Source of the DNA: an uncultured Thermoplasmata archaeon
GTDB lineage: Archaea; Thermoplasmatota; Thermoplasmata; Methanomassiliicoccales; Methanomethylophilaceae
Direction of reading: 5' to 3'
NCBI GenBank assembly: GCA_946545675.1
Contig: CAMNNR010000083.1
Location: 1-5,758 of the forward strand
Length of the DNA: 5,758 bases
Shown here: positions 4,797 to 5,758 of the stretch, piece by piece
How positions within the stretch are numbered: position 1 is the stretch's first letter
Layout of the letters: every line of letters starts with the position of its first letter
Notes under the pieces: model-generated
Seen by the model: only the letters and a program-made list of their open reading frames with translations
What the model was told of the DNA's origin: nothing
Databases searched by the model: none
Made by a program: the position numbers and the translations under genes

Positions 4797-5758
4797 CATT
4801 CGAACTACCTCCCTCGCTCAGCGTCCGCGGAGACGAGAAGATCGCGGAAGACATAATCTCGAGGATATGGGGGAAGAGGGGAGTGTTCACCTGTACCGTG
4901 GCGAACACCCTCACCTCCACCATCCCCGGCGTCTCGGAAGCCGGAGACACCCCCGAACTCACCCTCTACACCGGTCCCGCCGATGCGGAGTATCTGGTGA
5001 TGGGGAAGGTTACCTGTATGAAGGGGATACCCATCAACCCGGGAGGAATCCCCACCCCTGCCACCCTGACCAAGGCGGCGTTGGAGCTCTCGAAGATGCC
5101 GTTGCTCATCGTCGACGGGGGATGCAAGGTCGTCCCCAACATCCCCTGCATCAAAGTAGGAGGGGAATGCGGGGACAAGGTCACCACGGGACACACCCTG
5201 AAGAACGTGAAGAAGAGCTTCGAATACGGGAAGATCCTCGGCGAACAGCTCGCAAGCACCTATGATTACGTGGTGGTGAGCGAGAGCTGCGCGGGAGGGA
5301 CCACCACGGCACTTGCGGTGCTACTAGCCATGGGTGTCATCAGGGAGAACCTGGTCAGCAGCAGTTCCCCCAAGAACCCCAAGCAACTCAAATGGGACAT
5401 CGTGATGGAGGGATTCAAGAACGCAGGTGTTCAGATCGGCGACCTCGCAGACGACCCTCTGAAGGCCATGGAACTCTTCGGCGACCCCATGATGCCCGTG
5501 AACGTCGGCATCGTCCTCGGAGCCGCGAAACACGTCCCCGTCATCTTCGGCGGGGGAACGCAGATGGCACCCCTCATCGCTGCCTCTGTGAAACTCGACC
5601 CATCCATAGTCGGCAACATCATGCAAGGTACCACCCGGTGGCTTCTCTCCGATCCCAACTCCAATATGGCGAAGATCATGGAGTGCATCTCCGACCGCAT
5701 CCCCATGGTCTACATCAACATGGATTACTCCAAGAGCCCCTACGAAGGCCTGCAGGCC
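4793..5758 (+). CDS. cobT: Nicotinate-nucleotide phosphoribosyltransferase CobT, archaeal/cyanobacterial type (3' end outside window)
   Basis: The visible 322 residues match the UPF0284/TIGR00303 CobT family, which moves phosphoribose from nicotinate mononucleotide to a benzimidazole-type base, giving alpha-ribazole phosphate for the cobamide lower ligand. Matching motifs: ANTLTSTIPGVSEAG (37-51), PELTLYTGPADAEYL (54-68), GIPTPATLTKAALEL (85-99), SESCAGGTTTALAVL (163-177), VSSSSPKNPKQLK (188-200), GDPM (230-233), GGGTQM (253-258) and QGTTRWLL (278-285). The reading frame is intact to the window edge. Related proteins are about 350 residues, so roughly 30 are missing, including the C-terminal Gly/Glu-rich segment where the catalytic Glu is expected. 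The ATG lies within ATGA, overlapping the upstream stop by four bases, so translation is likely coupled. Methanogens need cobamides for corrinoid methyl transfer, which fits. The base used (dimethyl- or hydroxybenzimidazole) cannot be read from sequence. Confidence 0.93.
   Translation, partial: MTFELPPSLSVRGDEKIAEDIISRIWGKRGVFTCTVANTLTSTIPGVSEAGDTPELTLYTGPADAEYLVMGKVTCMKGIPINPGGIPTPATLTKAALELSKMPLLIVDGGCKVVPNIPCIKVGGECGDKVTTGHTLKNVKKSFEYGKILGEQLASTYDYVVVSESCAGGTTTALAVLLAMGVIRENLVSSSSPKNPKQLKWDIVMEGFKNAGVQIGDLADDPLKAMELFGDPMMPVNVGIVLGAAKHVPVIFGGGTQMAPLIAASVKLDPSIVGNIMQGTTRWLLSDPNSNMAKIMECISDRIPMVYINMDYSKSPYEGLQA

Noticed and set aside
4805..5265. Overlapping open frames on both strands inside cobT
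   Set aside because: The frame starting at 4793 carries conserved CobT motifs through the whole stretch; the others are low-complexity His/Arg/Gly-rich or antisense readings.

Overview
The window looks like ordinary chromosome from a methanogenic archaeon. Two genes belong to families with a clear archaeal form: the S-methyl-thioadenosine/thioinosine phosphorylase and the UPF0284/TIGR00303-type CobT. There is also a [NiFe]-hydrogenase maturation gene, hypF. Two genes have no Shine-Dalgarno sequence but have an A/T box starting 29-30 bases before the ATG, as expected for leaderless archaeal transcripts. Moderate-to-high GC, frequent AGG arginine codons and no TAG stop at any of the four visible gene ends fit Thermoplasmatota such as Methanomassiliicoccales. 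That placement is inference.

Layout: (1) 34-822, plus strand: an MTAP/MTIP-family phosphorylase for methylthio-nucleoside salvage. (2) 823-890: a short convergent spacer with two adjacent GAAA-loop hairpins, probably terminators. (3) 891-1391, minus strand: a small unrecognised protein with two membrane helices, a winged-helix-like segment and a C-terminal zinc ribbon. (4) 1392-1480: a divergent promoter region. (5) 1481-3652, plus strand: full-length HypF, the carbamoyltransferase that starts synthesis of the CN ligands of [NiFe]-hydrogenases; no other hyp gene is in view. (6) 3653-3794: a 142-base spacer with a weak hypF terminator, a good TATA box and a perfect 17-base palindrome just before the next gene. 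(7) 3795-4796, plus strand: a divergent alkaline-phosphatase-superfamily metalloenzyme related to archaeal phosphoglycerate mutase. (8) 4793 to the window edge, plus strand: CobT, sharing an ATGA overlap with the preceding gene and cut off by the window end.

The most interesting part is the last pair. A phosphatase/phosphomutase-like enzyme is translationally coupled to CobT, whose product is alpha-ribazole phosphate. The enzyme keeps all six expected metal ligands but lacks the family's usual serine-nucleophile motif; a threonine may occupy that place. A role in cobamide lower-ligand assembly, for example dephosphorylating a CobT-derived intermediate, is a reasonable but unproven hypothesis. 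The palindrome upstream may be its operator or an RNA hairpin. I saw no tRNA, rRNA, CRISPR array, insertion sequence or defence system.
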